Assembly: GCA_023426345.1 (NCBI GenBank)
Contig: JAFAAX010000054.1
Coordinates: 1-12,165 of the forward strand
Length of the DNA: 12,165 nt
Reading direction: 5' to 3'
Source of the DNA: Actinomycetes bacterium
GTDB lineage: Bacteria > Actinomycetota > Actinomycetes > Actinomycetales > Actinomycetaceae
Part shown: one piece after another, positions 1-6,436 of the stretch
How the letters are laid out: every line of letters starts with the position of its first letter
Numbering within the stretch: the stretch's first letter is position 1
The notes under the pieces: generated by a model
What the model was told of the DNA's origin: nothing
Database searches by the model: none
Seen by the model: only the letters and a program-made list of their open reading frames with translations
Made by a program: the position numbers and the translations under genes

Positions 1-215
1 GCCCCGTCCCCCGACGGGGACGGCGCGGCGCGGCCCGCGCCCATGTCGACGGCCAGGCGGAGGCTGGTGGGAGAGGTGTCCGACAACAGGACCTCGACGC
101 CCGCCGCGGACAGGGCCAGGCCGAGCGACGCCCCCAGCAGCCCGGTGCCGACCACGAGGACGGGTCCGCGCGTCGCGACGGGCCGTGGGGGCGGGGGGAC
201 GGTCACGGCGCTCAC
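1..215 (-). CDS. tyrA: Prephenate dehydrogenase, N-terminal part (cut by window edge)
   Basis: This is the first 71 codons of a protein that continues past the left edge. Prephenate dehydrogenase oxidatively decarboxylates prephenate to 4-hydroxyphenylpyruvate with NAD(P)+ on the way to tyrosine, in the cytoplasm. The visible part is the start of a Rossmann fold: strand PVLVVG (residues 18-23), the dinucleotide loop GTGLLGASLGLAL (23-35), then VEVLLSD (40-46), whose final Asp sits where the NAD-ribose-binding acid belongs. The GTG start (213-215) overlaps the rluB stop as GTGA, with no strong Shine-Dalgarno sequence, so translation probably depends on coupling to rluB. An in-frame GTG at codon 4 is an alternative. 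Codons 7-10 encode four prolines. Only the cofactor domain is visible, so another Rossmann dehydrogenase is possible, but tyrA is known after rluB in Actinobacteria. Confidence 0.75.
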   Translation of the reverse strand, partial: MSAVTVPPPPRPVATRGPVLVVGTGLLGASLGLALSAAGVEVLLSDTSPTSLRLAVDMGAGRAAPSPSGDG

Positions 216-961
216 AGCCCGACGGCGCCGTACAGGGCGACCAGCGCGCCGCCCTTGACGCGGCGGGTGGTCCCCTGCTGGAGGTGCTCGAGGCGGATCG
301 GCCCGAACTGCGTGCGCACGAGCTCGCGGACGGGGAAGCCGACGGTCTCCATCATCCGCCGCACGATGCGGTGGCGTCCCTCGTGGACCGTGATCTCCAC
401 CGTGGTGATGTCCCCGAAGGTGTCGACGACGCGGAAGGCGTCGGCGGCGATCGGGCCGTCCTCCAACTCGACGCCGGTGAGCAGCCGGCGCCGCACCCCG
501 CCCTTCACCTCGCCGTGGACGCGCGCGACGTAGGTCTTCGGGATCTCGTAGGAGGGGTGGGCCAGGCGGTTGGCCAGCTCGCCGTCGTTCGTCAGCAGCA
601 GCAGGCCCGAGGTGTCGATGTCGAGGCGCCCGACGTGGAAGAGCCGCTCGGGATAGCCGCCCACCAGGTCGGCGAGCGTCGGGCGCCCCTCCGGGTCGCT
701 CATCGTCGACACCATGCCGACCGGCTTGTTGACGGCCAGGACCACGTGCGCCGCCTCGTCGAGGAGCACGCGGTCCCCGTCGACGTGGATGGCCTGAGCG
801 GCCGGATCCACGCGCATGCCGAGCGCGGTGACGACCCGGCCGTCCACGGAGACGCGCCCGTCCTGGATCATCTGCTCAGCCGCGCGGCGCGAGGCGATGC
901 CCGCCTGCGACAGCACCTTCTGCAGGCGGATGCCGCCCTCGACGTACGGGTCGTTCCTCAC
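212..961 (-). CDS. rluB: 23S rRNA pseudouridine synthase, RluB/RsuA family
   Basis: Converts uridine to pseudouridine in large-subunit rRNA; in the E. coli RluB family this is U2605 of 23S rRNA. The protein has 249 residues, normal for the family. Residues 11-50 form an S4 RNA-binding domain (IRLQKVLSQAGIASRR start). The synthase domain follows, with its signature VGRLDIDTSGLLLLTNDG at 110-127; D114 is the catalytic aspartate. The motif VNKPVGMVST (78-86) and the C-terminal EGRHRIVRRM stretch (194-203) also fit RluB. The open frame extends much further upstream, but the GTG at 959-961 is chosen because GGAGGAG lies 5 bases before it and it overlaps the scpB stop as GTGA, while upstream residues are antisense-like low-complexity sequence. 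Its place after scpB is the conserved actinobacterial order. The exact target uridine is inferred from the family. Confidence 0.93.
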   Translation of the reverse strand: MRNDPYVEGGIRLQKVLSQAGIASRRAAEQMIQDGRVSVDGRVVTALGMRVDPAAQAIHVDGDRVLLDEAAHVVLAVNKPVGMVSTMSDPEGRPTLADLVGGYPERLFHVGRLDIDTSGLLLLTNDGELANRLAHPSYEIPKTYVARVHGEVKGGVRRRLLTGVELEDGPIAADAFRVVDTFGDITTVEITVHEGRHRIVRRMMETVGFPVRELVRTQFGPIRLEHLQQGTTRRVKGGALVALYGAVGL

Positions 962-1557
962 AGTGTCTCCTCCAGGTCGTGGGCCAGGGCGTCCAACTGG
1001 TCGCTCGCCGGCAGGTACGGGGCCAGGGGGACCAGGTCGTCCAGGCTGTCGAAGCCCATGCGCTCGAGGAACGCGACGGTGGTCCCGTACAGGCGGGCCC
1101 CCGACTCGGTCTCCCCGACCTCCTCGATCAGCCCCCGATTGACAAGGGTACGCACCACGGCATCGACGTTCACCCCCCGGACGTGCGAGATGCGCGACCT
1201 CGTCACCGGCTGGCGGTAGGCGACGACCGCCAGCGTCTCCAGCGCGGCCTGCGACAGGCGCGACGAGTCGGCGCCCACGACGAACCGGCCGACGACGTCC
1301 GCCCACGCGGGCGACGAGTACATCCGCCACCCGCCCGCGACGCCGCGCAGGTCGAAGCCATGTCGGCGTCCCGCGTCCTCCTCCCCCCGGTACTCGCGGG
1401 CCAGAGCCCGCAGCGCGGCCTCGATGAGGCCCGCGTCGACCTCGAGCGCCGCCGCCAGCTCGTCGACGCCGACCGGGCGGTCCGCCACCATCAGCACAGC
1501 CTCCACGGGGGCCAGCAGCCCCTCCACGTCGGTGGACGACGCGTCGTCCTCGCTCAT
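958..1557 (-). CDS. scpB: Segregation and condensation protein B
   Basis: ScpB is a small winged-helix (kite) protein that binds as a dimer to the kleisin ScpA and, with SMC, forms the bacterial condensin that compacts and segregates the chromosome. The product has 199 residues, typical of the family. The N-terminal winged helix starts near residue 14 (APVEAVLMVADRPVGVDELA), and the second covers about 100-168 with the family signature LSQAALETLAVVAYRQPVTR (101-120), then RGVNVDAVVRTLVNRGLIEEVG and LYGTTVAFLERMGF. The ATG at 1555-1557 overlaps the scpA stop as ATGA, and GAGGAGG lies 7 bases upstream, so it is preferred over longer in-frame extensions. The overlap with scpA suggests coupled synthesis of the two partners. 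SMC itself is not encoded here, which is usual. Confidence 0.95.
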   Translation of the reverse strand: MSEDDASSTDVEGLLAPVEAVLMVADRPVGVDELAAALEVDAGLIEAALRALAREYRGEEDAGRRHGFDLRGVAGGWRMYSSPAWADVVGRFVVGADSSRLSQAALETLAVVAYRQPVTRSRISHVRGVNVDAVVRTLVNRGLIEEVGETESGARLYGTTVAFLERMGFDSLDDLVPLAPYLPASDQLDALAHDLEETL

Positions 1558-2402
1558 ACCTGCGCCTCCTCGGCCTCGGGGTCGCCCTCGTACTCGTCGA
1601 CGTCCAGGTCCACCTCGGCGTCGGGTCCCACCCACGTGACGGTGAGCTGGCCGAGCGCCTCCTCCTGCGAGAACTCGACCATCACCCGCCGGAAGAGCTC
1701 GAGGAGCGCCAGGAAACGGGAGACCACCACCGCGGTGGTGCCGGCGTCGGCGACCAGCTCGTGGAAGGTGGCGCTCCCCTGCCCCCGCAGGCGCGCCGCC
1801 ACGAGGCGCGCCTGGCCCGCGACGGGCACCGCGGGGTCGAGCAGGTGGGCGGTCTGGACCGTGGGCGGCGTCTGGGACAAGACGTCGGCGGCCACCCGCG
1901 CCAGCTCCTCCGGTGTGGTCCTCCACACGAGCTCGGGGAGGAGGGCCGCGAAGTGGGGCTCCAGTTCGACGTCGCGCGGGGAGGCGCCGCGCATCGCCTC
2001 GAGGCGCCGCGCGATCTCGGCGGAGGCCTCCTTGAAGGCGCGGTACTGCAGCAGCCGGGAGAACAAGAGGTCGCGGGCCTCGAGGTCCTCCAGGTCGGCG
2101 TCCTCGTCGGCCTCCTCCCGGGGCAGGAGGTGGGCGGCCTTCATGTCGAGCAGCGTGGCGGCCACCACCAGGAACTCCGTGGTCCGCGAGAGGTCGGGGA
2201 ACATCGACATGTAGCCGATGAACTCGTCGGTGACCTCGGCCAGGGCGACCTGCGTGATGTCGAGGCGCTTGCGGGAGATCAGCTGGAGCAGGAGGTCGAA
2301 GGGGCCCTGGAACACGTCCAGCGACACCTGGAACTGGTCGATCCGGCTCTGGCGCGGATCCGCCGGCGCGCTCGCCGAGGTCGCCTCAGGCGACGTCGCC
2401 AC
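1554..2402 (-). CDS. scpA: Segregation and condensation protein A (kleisin)
   Basis: ScpA bridges the two heads of the SMC dimer and recruits ScpB. The 282-residue product shows the family hallmarks: VFQGPFDLLLQLI (30-42) and the N-terminal SMC-neck-binding helices with EFLVVAATLLDMKAAHLLP (76-94). An acidic linker follows (96-109), then a middle region that should hold the ScpB-binding stretch, and a C-terminal winged helix ending near FLALLELFRR (230-239). The last about 20 residues are strongly acidic. The start is GTG at 2400-2402, which overlaps the end of parA by 17 bases; GAGGTG sits 7 bases before it. The first 20 residues are probably disordered. The 4-base overlap with scpB and the overlap with parA point to one transcript with coupled translation. 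Confidence 0.94.
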   Translation of the reverse strand: MATSPEATSASAPADPRQSRIDQFQVSLDVFQGPFDLLLQLISRKRLDITQVALAEVTDEFIGYMSMFPDLSRTTEFLVVAATLLDMKAAHLLPREEADEDADLEDLEARDLLFSRLLQYRAFKEASAEIARRLEAMRGASPRDVELEPHFAALLPELVWRTTPEELARVAADVLSQTPPTVQTAHLLDPAVPVAGQARLVAARLRGQGSATFHELVADAGTTAVVVSRFLALLELFRRVMVEFSQEEALGQLTVTWVGPDAEVDLDVDEYEGDPEAEEAQV

Positions 2403-3246
2403 GGGCGATCACCTCGCGGGCGAGCCTGCGGTAGGCCTCCGCCCCCGGGTGCGTCGGCGCGTAGGTGGTGATCGGCTCCGAGGCCACGGACGCGTCGGGG
2501 AACTTCACCGTGCGGTGGATCCGCGTGGAGAACACGAGGTCCCCGAAGGCCTCGTCGAGGCGCTCGAGGACCTCGCGGGCGTGCAGCGTGCGCGGGTCCA
2601 CCATCGTCGCCACGATCCCGTCGACGGTGAGGCGCGGGTTGATCCGGTCCCGGACCGTCTCGATGGTCTCCACCAGCAGCGCGACGCCGCGCAGGGCGAA
2701 GAACTCCGCCTCCACGGGCACGATCACGCCGTGGGCGGCCGTCAGCGCGTTGACCGTGAGCAGCCCCAGCGAGGGCTGGCAGTCGATGAGGACCACGTCG
2801 TAGTCGTCCAGCGCGGGTCGCAGGGCCCGCGCCAGCACGGACTCGCGCCCGACCTCGCTGACCAGCTGGACCTCGGCCGCGGACAGGTCGATGTTGGCCG
2901 GCACGATGTCCAGGTCCGGGACGCGCGTGTGGACGATGGCCCGGTGGACGTCCGGATGGCGGTCCATGATCAGCGAGTAGACCGTGTCCTCCATGTCGAG
3001 GGTGTTGACGCCCAGCCCCACGGACGCCGCGCCCTGCGGGTCGAAGTCGACGACGAGGACGCGCCGGCCGTACTCGGCCAGCGCCGCGCCCAGGTTGATC
3101 GTGGTGGTGGTCTTGCCGACGCCGCCCTTCTGGTTGCACATGGCGATGACCCGGGCGGGCCCGTGCCCGGACAGTGGCGCGGGGGACGGGAAGTCGTCGT
3201 CGGATCCCAGGTCTTCCACCAGCGCGGGTTGTTCGTCGTGACTCAC
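2386..3246 (-). CDS. ParA/Soj-family chromosome-partitioning ATPase
   Basis: A P-loop ATPase of the ParA/MinD superfamily. The 286-residue protein has a disordered acidic and proline-rich N-terminus (1-30), the deviant Walker A motif KGGVGKTT (40-47), the A' motif VVDFDPQG (65-72) and the Walker B motif VVLIDCQPS (151-159). Motifs resembling EFFALRG (181-187) and TVKFPDASVASEPI (246-259) are also typical of Soj. It is the orphan ParA conserved between xerD and scpA in Actinobacteria. No parB or parS-like site lies here, so it is probably not the oriC-linked parAB pair, and its partner is unknown. The start is GTG at 3244-3246; there is no Shine-Dalgarno sequence, but a TAGGCT -10-like element ends 6 bases upstream, as in leaderless genes. 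xerD ends 9 bases upstream. Confidence 0.93.
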   Translation of the reverse strand: MSHDEQPALVEDLGSDDDFPSPAPLSGHGPARVIAMCNQKGGVGKTTTTINLGAALAEYGRRVLVVDFDPQGAASVGLGVNTLDMEDTVYSLIMDRHPDVHRAIVHTRVPDLDIVPANIDLSAAEVQLVSEVGRESVLARALRPALDDYDVVLIDCQPSLGLLTVNALTAAHGVIVPVEAEFFALRGVALLVETIETVRDRINPRLTVDGIVATMVDPRTLHAREVLERLDEAFGDLVFSTRIHRTVKFPDASVASEPITTYAPTHPGAEAYRRLAREVIARGDVA

Positions 3247-3252
3247 GGGCCC

Positions 3253-3258
3253 AGCCTA
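3253..3258 (-). promoter_or_regulatory. Possible -10 element for a leaderless parA transcript
   Basis: On the minus strand TAGGCT is followed by exactly six bases (GGGCCC) and then the parA GTG. It fits the actinobacterial TANNNT -10 consensus, and the spacing puts transcription start at or next to the start codon. The TAG of the element is the xerD stop codon. No clear -35 is visible, which is common for such promoters. A six-base match can arise by chance. Confidence 0.4.
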
Positions 3259-4212
3259 GTTCATCGTCCCCCCGCGGTCGGTGGCCCGGGGATGGGCGGC
3301 GCGGTAGACCTCGCGCAGGGTCGCGGCCGACAGCTTCGTGTAGATCTGCGTGGTCTGGACCGAGGCGTGGCCCAGCAGCTCCTGGACGTCGCGGATCGAG
3401 GCGCCGCCCTCCAGGAGATGGGTGGCGAAGGAGTGGCGCAGCGTGTGCGGGGAGATGTGCGCCTCCAGGTGGGCGGCGGCCGCCGCCCGTTGGAGCGCCT
3501 CCCAGGCCGACTGCCGCGACAGGGGCCGCCCTCGCGAATTGAGGAAGAGCGCCGGCGTGCCGGCGCCGCGCGCGGCCAGCGCCGGCCGGGCGCGCACCAG
3601 ATAGGCGGACACGGCGTCGCGGGCGTAGGAGCCCAGCGGGACCAGGCGCTCCTTGCGCCCCTTCCCGAAGAGGCGCGCGACCGGCAGCTCGTCGTCGAGG
3701 TCGAGGTCGTCGACGGCCAGGCCGACGGCCTCGGAGACCCGCGCGCCGGTCGCGTAGAGGAGCTCCAGGAGGGCGGCGTCGCGCAGCGACACCGGATCGT
3801 CGCCGACGTGGGCGGCGTCCAGGAGCCGCCCCACCTGGTCGACGGACAGCGCATGGGGCAGCCGCTCCCCCACCTGCGGGGCCCTCACGCGCGCGGCGGG
3901 ATCCCGCGGCGCCGCCCCTTCGCGGAGCGCGAACAGGTGGAATCCGCGGATCGCGGCCGAGGCCCGGGCGACGGAGCCGGCGGCCAGCGGCGTCCCGGTC
4001 ACCGCGCCGGAGCGGAGGTCCTCGAGGTGGCGCTCGACGTCGCCGGGCGCCACGGCCGCCAGGGCGTCCACTCCATGGGCGCGCAGATCCCGCAGGTAGC
4101 GCTCGATGTCGCGCCGGTAGTTCGACACCGTGTGGGGGGAGGCGCCGCGTTCGACGCGCAGATGGTCCAGCCAGTCGCGCGCGACCTCGTCCATCCCGTC
4201 TGGATGCTCCAC
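3256..4212 (-). CDS. xerD: Tyrosine site-specific recombinase XerD
   Basis: XerD, with XerC, resolves chromosome dimers at dif during cell division. The 318-residue protein has an N-terminal SAM-like core-binding domain (about 8-100, with WLDHLRVERGASPHTVSNYRRDIERYL) and a C-terminal catalytic domain. All six catalytic positions are present: R158 (ATGARVSE), K184 (FGKGRKER), H256 and R259 (HTLRH), H282 (LLGHAS) and Y291 (QIYTKL), so it should be active. The neighbours (parA, scpAB) and the conserved order mark it as the housekeeping XerD and not an integrase of a mobile element. The start is GTG at 4210-4212. It lacks a Shine-Dalgarno sequence but lies 6 bases after a TAGCAT -10 element; ATG at codon 7 (4192-4194) is the alternative. 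XerC as the identity is less likely but cannot be fully excluded. Confidence 0.92.
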   Translation of the reverse strand: MEHPDGMDEVARDWLDHLRVERGASPHTVSNYRRDIERYLRDLRAHGVDALAAVAPGDVERHLEDLRSGAVTGTPLAAGSVARASAAIRGFHLFALREGAAPRDPAARVRAPQVGERLPHALSVDQVGRLLDAAHVGDDPVSLRDAALLELLYATGARVSEAVGLAVDDLDLDDELPVARLFGKGRKERLVPLGSYARDAVSAYLVRARPALAARGAGTPALFLNSRGRPLSRQSAWEALQRAAAAAHLEAHISPHTLRHSFATHLLEGGASIRDVQELLGHASVQTTQIYTKLSAATLREVYRAAHPRATDRGGTMN

Positions 4213-4218
4213 GAGCGC

Positions 4219-4224
4219 ATGCTA
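4219..4224 (-). promoter_or_regulatory. -10 element for xerD, probably leaderless
   Basis: Minus-strand TAGCAT (TANNNT) is separated from the xerD GTG by six bases (GCGCTC), so the transcript would begin at the start codon. This agrees with the lack of a ribosome binding site. It forms the left arm of an inverted repeat shared with the tkt -10. There is no recognisable TTGACA-like -35 element. Confidence 0.5.
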
Positions 4225-4234
4225 CCGGGACGGC

Positions 4235-4240
4235 TAGCAT
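4235..4240 (+). promoter_or_regulatory. -10 element for the tkt operon
   Basis: TAGCAT fits TANNNT and is the only A/T-containing hexamer of this kind between xerD and tkt on the plus strand. Transcription would start near 4247, giving a leader of about 60 bases before the tkt GTG. No good -35 is seen at 16-18 bp upstream. It should drive tkt-zwf-opcA-pgl, since no other promoter is evident before zwf. Confidence 0.45.
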
Positions 4241-4306
4241 GGGTGGCGACGCACACACCTCGCCCGCAGCGCAGGACGCCGGGGCGGCAGACCGTGGGAG
4301 GCCGAT

Positions 4307-6409
4307 GTGACATTCAAGTGGGACCAGCTCGACGACCGGGCGGTGTCCACCGCGAAGATCCTGGCGGCGGACGCCGTCGAGCGGACGGGGAACGGGCACC
4401 CGGGGACGCCCATCTCCCTGGCTCCCGCCGCCTACCTGCTCTACCAGCGGCATCTGCGGCTCGATCCCGGCGACGACCGGTGGCTGGGGCGCGACCGCTT
4501 CATCCTGTCGGCCGGCCATGCCTCGCTGCTCCAGTACGTCCAGCTCTACCTGGCCGGGGCGGGCCTGGAGCTGGAGGACCTCGAGCAGTTGCGCGTGCTC
4601 GGCTCGCGCACGCCCGGCCATCCCGAGTTCCGCCACACCCGGGGCGTCGAACTCACCACCGGGCCGCTCGGCTCCGGGCTGGGGGCCGCCGTGGGCTTCG
4701 CGATGTCCGCGCGGCGCAGCCACGGGCTGTTCGACCCGGAGACGCCCCAGGGCGAGTCGGTGTTCGACCACCGCGTCTACGTGGTGGCCGGGGACGGCTG
4801 CATGCAGGAGGGCGTCGCGTCGGAGGCGGCCTCGCTGGCGGGCACGCAGGCCCTCGGCAACCTCGTGGTCCTCTACGACGACAACCACATCTCGATCGAG
4901 GACGACACCAACATCGCCTTCACGGAGGACGTCCTGGCCCGCTACGCGGCCTACGGATGGCACGTCCAGCGCGTGGACTGGCTGTCCGACGACGGCTCCT
5001 ACGACGAGGACGTCGAGGCGCTGGACCGCGCGCTCACCGCGGCCGAGGACGAGACGGCGCGGCCCTCGATCATCGCGCTGCGCACGATTATCGGGTGGCC
5101 CACCCCGGGCAAGCAGAACACGGGCGGCATCCACGGGGCGAAGCTCGGCGGCGACGCCCTGCGCGGCCTCAAGGAGGCCCTGGGCGCGGACCCCGACGCC
5201 TCCTTCGCCGTCGACCAGGAGGCCGTCGACCACGCCCGGGCCGCCGCCGCCGAGCGCGCCCGCGCGCTGCGCGCCGAGTGGGACGCGCGCTACGCCGCCT
5301 GGCGCGGACGGCATCCTGAGCGCGCCGCCACGCTGGACCGCGTCCTGGCCGGCCGCATGCCCGAGGGCTGGGAGGACTCGCTCCCCGTTTTCGAGGAGGG
5401 GAAGGCCGTCGCCACGCGCGCCGCCTCGGGCAAGGTGCTGGGCGCCATCGCGGAGACCGTGCCCGAGCTGTGGGGCGGCTCCGCCGACCTGGCGGGGTCG
5501 AACAACACGATGATGCCGGGCTGGCCCTCCTTCCTGCCCGAGGGCCGTTCCTCCGCCGCGTTCCCCGGCGAGCCGTTCGGGCGGAACCTCCACTTCGGGG
5601 TCCGCGAGTTCGGCATGGGCGCCGCGATGAACGGCATCGCCGCCGACGGGCTGTCCCGGGTCTATGGTGGCACGTTCTTCGTCTTCTCGGACTACATGCG
5701 CGGGGCCGTGCGACTGGCCGCCGTGATGGACCTGCCCGTCGTCTACGTCTGGACGCACGACTCGATCGGCGTGGGCGAGGACGGCCCCACGCACCAGCCC
5801 GTCGAGCACCTGGCGGCGTGCCGCGCGATCCCGAACCTGGCGGTCGGGCGGCCCGCCGACGCCGCGGAGACGGCGCAGGCCTGGCGCGGCGTCCTCGAGC
5901 AGCGCCACCCGGCCGCCCTCGTCCTGTCGCGGCAGAGCCTGCCGAACCCGGCGCGCGGCGGGGACACGGGCCTGGCCCCGGCCGAGGGCGTCCTGCGGGG
6001 CGCCTACGTCCTGGCCGACGCCGTGGACGCCGACGGCGCCGCCGTCACGCCCGACGTCCTGCTCATGGCATCGGGCTCCGAGGTCCAGCTGGCGCTGGCG
6101 GCCCGCTCCGCGCTGGCCGAGGAGGGCGTCCGCGCCCGCGTGGTCTCGGTGCCCTGCATGGAGTGGTTCGACGAGCAGGACGCCGAGTACCGCGCCTCCG
6201 TGCTGCCCGCGGCGGTCCGGGCGCGCGTCTCCGTCGAGGCGGGCATCGCGATGCCCTGGCGCGGCTGGGTCGGCGACGCCGGCCGGTCCGTGTCGATCGA
6301 GACCTTTGGGGCCTCCGGAGACGGCGCCGCCCTGTTCGAGGCGTACGGGATCGACACGGACCACGTCGTCGCCGCCGCCCACGAGACCCTGGCCGAGGTC
6401 CAGGGCTGA
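4307..6409 (+). CDS. tkt: Transketolase
   Basis: A thiamine diphosphate enzyme of the non-oxidative pentose phosphate pathway; it moves two-carbon units from ketoses to aldoses (xylulose 5-phosphate, ribose 5-phosphate, erythrose 4-phosphate). The 700-residue length is standard. The N-terminal cofactor domain shows GNGHPGTP (28-35, H31), SAGH (68-71), TPGHPE (102-107), the ThDP/Mg motif from GDG (162-164) to DDNH (191-194) and GGIHG (273-277). The pyrimidine domain has REFGMG (433-438), whose E434 activates the cofactor, and HDSIGVGEDGPTHQPVE (484-500). A C-terminal domain follows from about residue 560. The GTG start has GGGAGG five bases upstream. It heads the pentose phosphate operon; zwf starts 27 bases after it. 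Transaldolase, its usual operon partner, is absent. Confidence 0.97.
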   Translation: MTFKWDQLDDRAVSTAKILAADAVERTGNGHPGTPISLAPAAYLLYQRHLRLDPGDDRWLGRDRFILSAGHASLLQYVQLYLAGAGLELEDLEQLRVLGSRTPGHPEFRHTRGVELTTGPLGSGLGAAVGFAMSARRSHGLFDPETPQGESVFDHRVYVVAGDGCMQEGVASEAASLAGTQALGNLVVLYDDNHISIEDDTNIAFTEDVLARYAAYGWHVQRVDWLSDDGSYDEDVEALDRALTAAEDETARPSIIALRTIIGWPTPGKQNTGGIHGAKLGGDALRGLKEALGADPDASFAVDQEAVDHARAAAAERARALRAEWDARYAAWRGRHPERAATLDRVLAGRMPEGWEDSLPVFEEGKAVATRAASGKVLGAIAETVPELWGGSADLAGSNNTMMPGWPSFLPEGRSSAAFPGEPFGRNLHFGVREFGMGAAMNGIAADGLSRVYGGTFFVFSDYMRGAVRLAAVMDLPVVYVWTHDSIGVGEDGPTHQPVEHLAACRAIPNLAVGRPADAAETAQAWRGVLEQRHPAALVLSRQSLPNPARGGDTGLAPAEGVLRGAYVLADAVDADGAAVTPDVLLMASGSEVQLALAARSALAEEGVRARVVSVPCMEWFDEQDAEYRASVLPAAVRARVSVEAGIAMPWRGWVGDAGRSVSIETFGASGDGAALFEAYGIDTDHVVAAAHETLAEVQG

Positions 6410-6419
6410 CCCCGCCCCC

Positions 6420-6432
6420 CTCCTGACAGGAG
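6420..6432 (+). promoter_or_regulatory. zwf ribosome binding site inside a small inverted repeat
   Basis: The Shine-Dalgarno sequence AGGAG (6428-6432) lies 4 bases before the zwf ATG. Just upstream is its complement, as CTCCTG-A-CAGGAG (6420-6425 and 6427-6432). A hairpin of five pairs with a three-base loop would hide the site. The tkt stop (6407-6409) is about 10 bases upstream, so a ribosome terminating on tkt could open the stem and couple zwf to tkt. The stem is short, so this is tentative. Confidence 0.4.
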
Positions 6433-6436
6433 ATCC

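Larger units (their letters stand above)
4218..4241. repeat. Inverted repeat CATGCTA-N10-TAGCATG between xerD and tkt
   Basis: Perfect 7-bp arms at 4218-4224 and 4235-4241 are separated by 10 bp. Each arm contains a TAGCAT -10 hexamer facing outward, one for xerD and one for tkt. Two -10 elements of identical sequence facing apart give this symmetry automatically, but the spacing also suits a dimeric regulator. Confidence 0.55.

Noticed and set aside
962..1330. N-terminal extension of rluB over scpB
   Set aside because: The residues are arginine- and glycine-rich shadow of scpB. The S4 domain begins 10 residues after the GTG at 961, which has a good ribosome binding site.
2386..3246. Possible complete parAB segregation locus or a plasmid partition system
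   Set aside because: No parB-like gene or parS-like site lies nearby, and the surrounding genes are the conserved chromosomal xerD-parA-scpAB order.
3256..4212. Tyrosine recombinase as a sign of a mobile element
   Set aside because: No attachment-site repeats, excisionase or cargo genes are present. Sequence and neighbours fit the housekeeping XerD.
2218..5319. Plus-strand open frame of 1033 codons over scpA, parA, xerD and tkt
   Set aside because: It lies antisense to the condensin cluster and out of frame with tkt. Its composition is that of a shadow frame and it has no domain.
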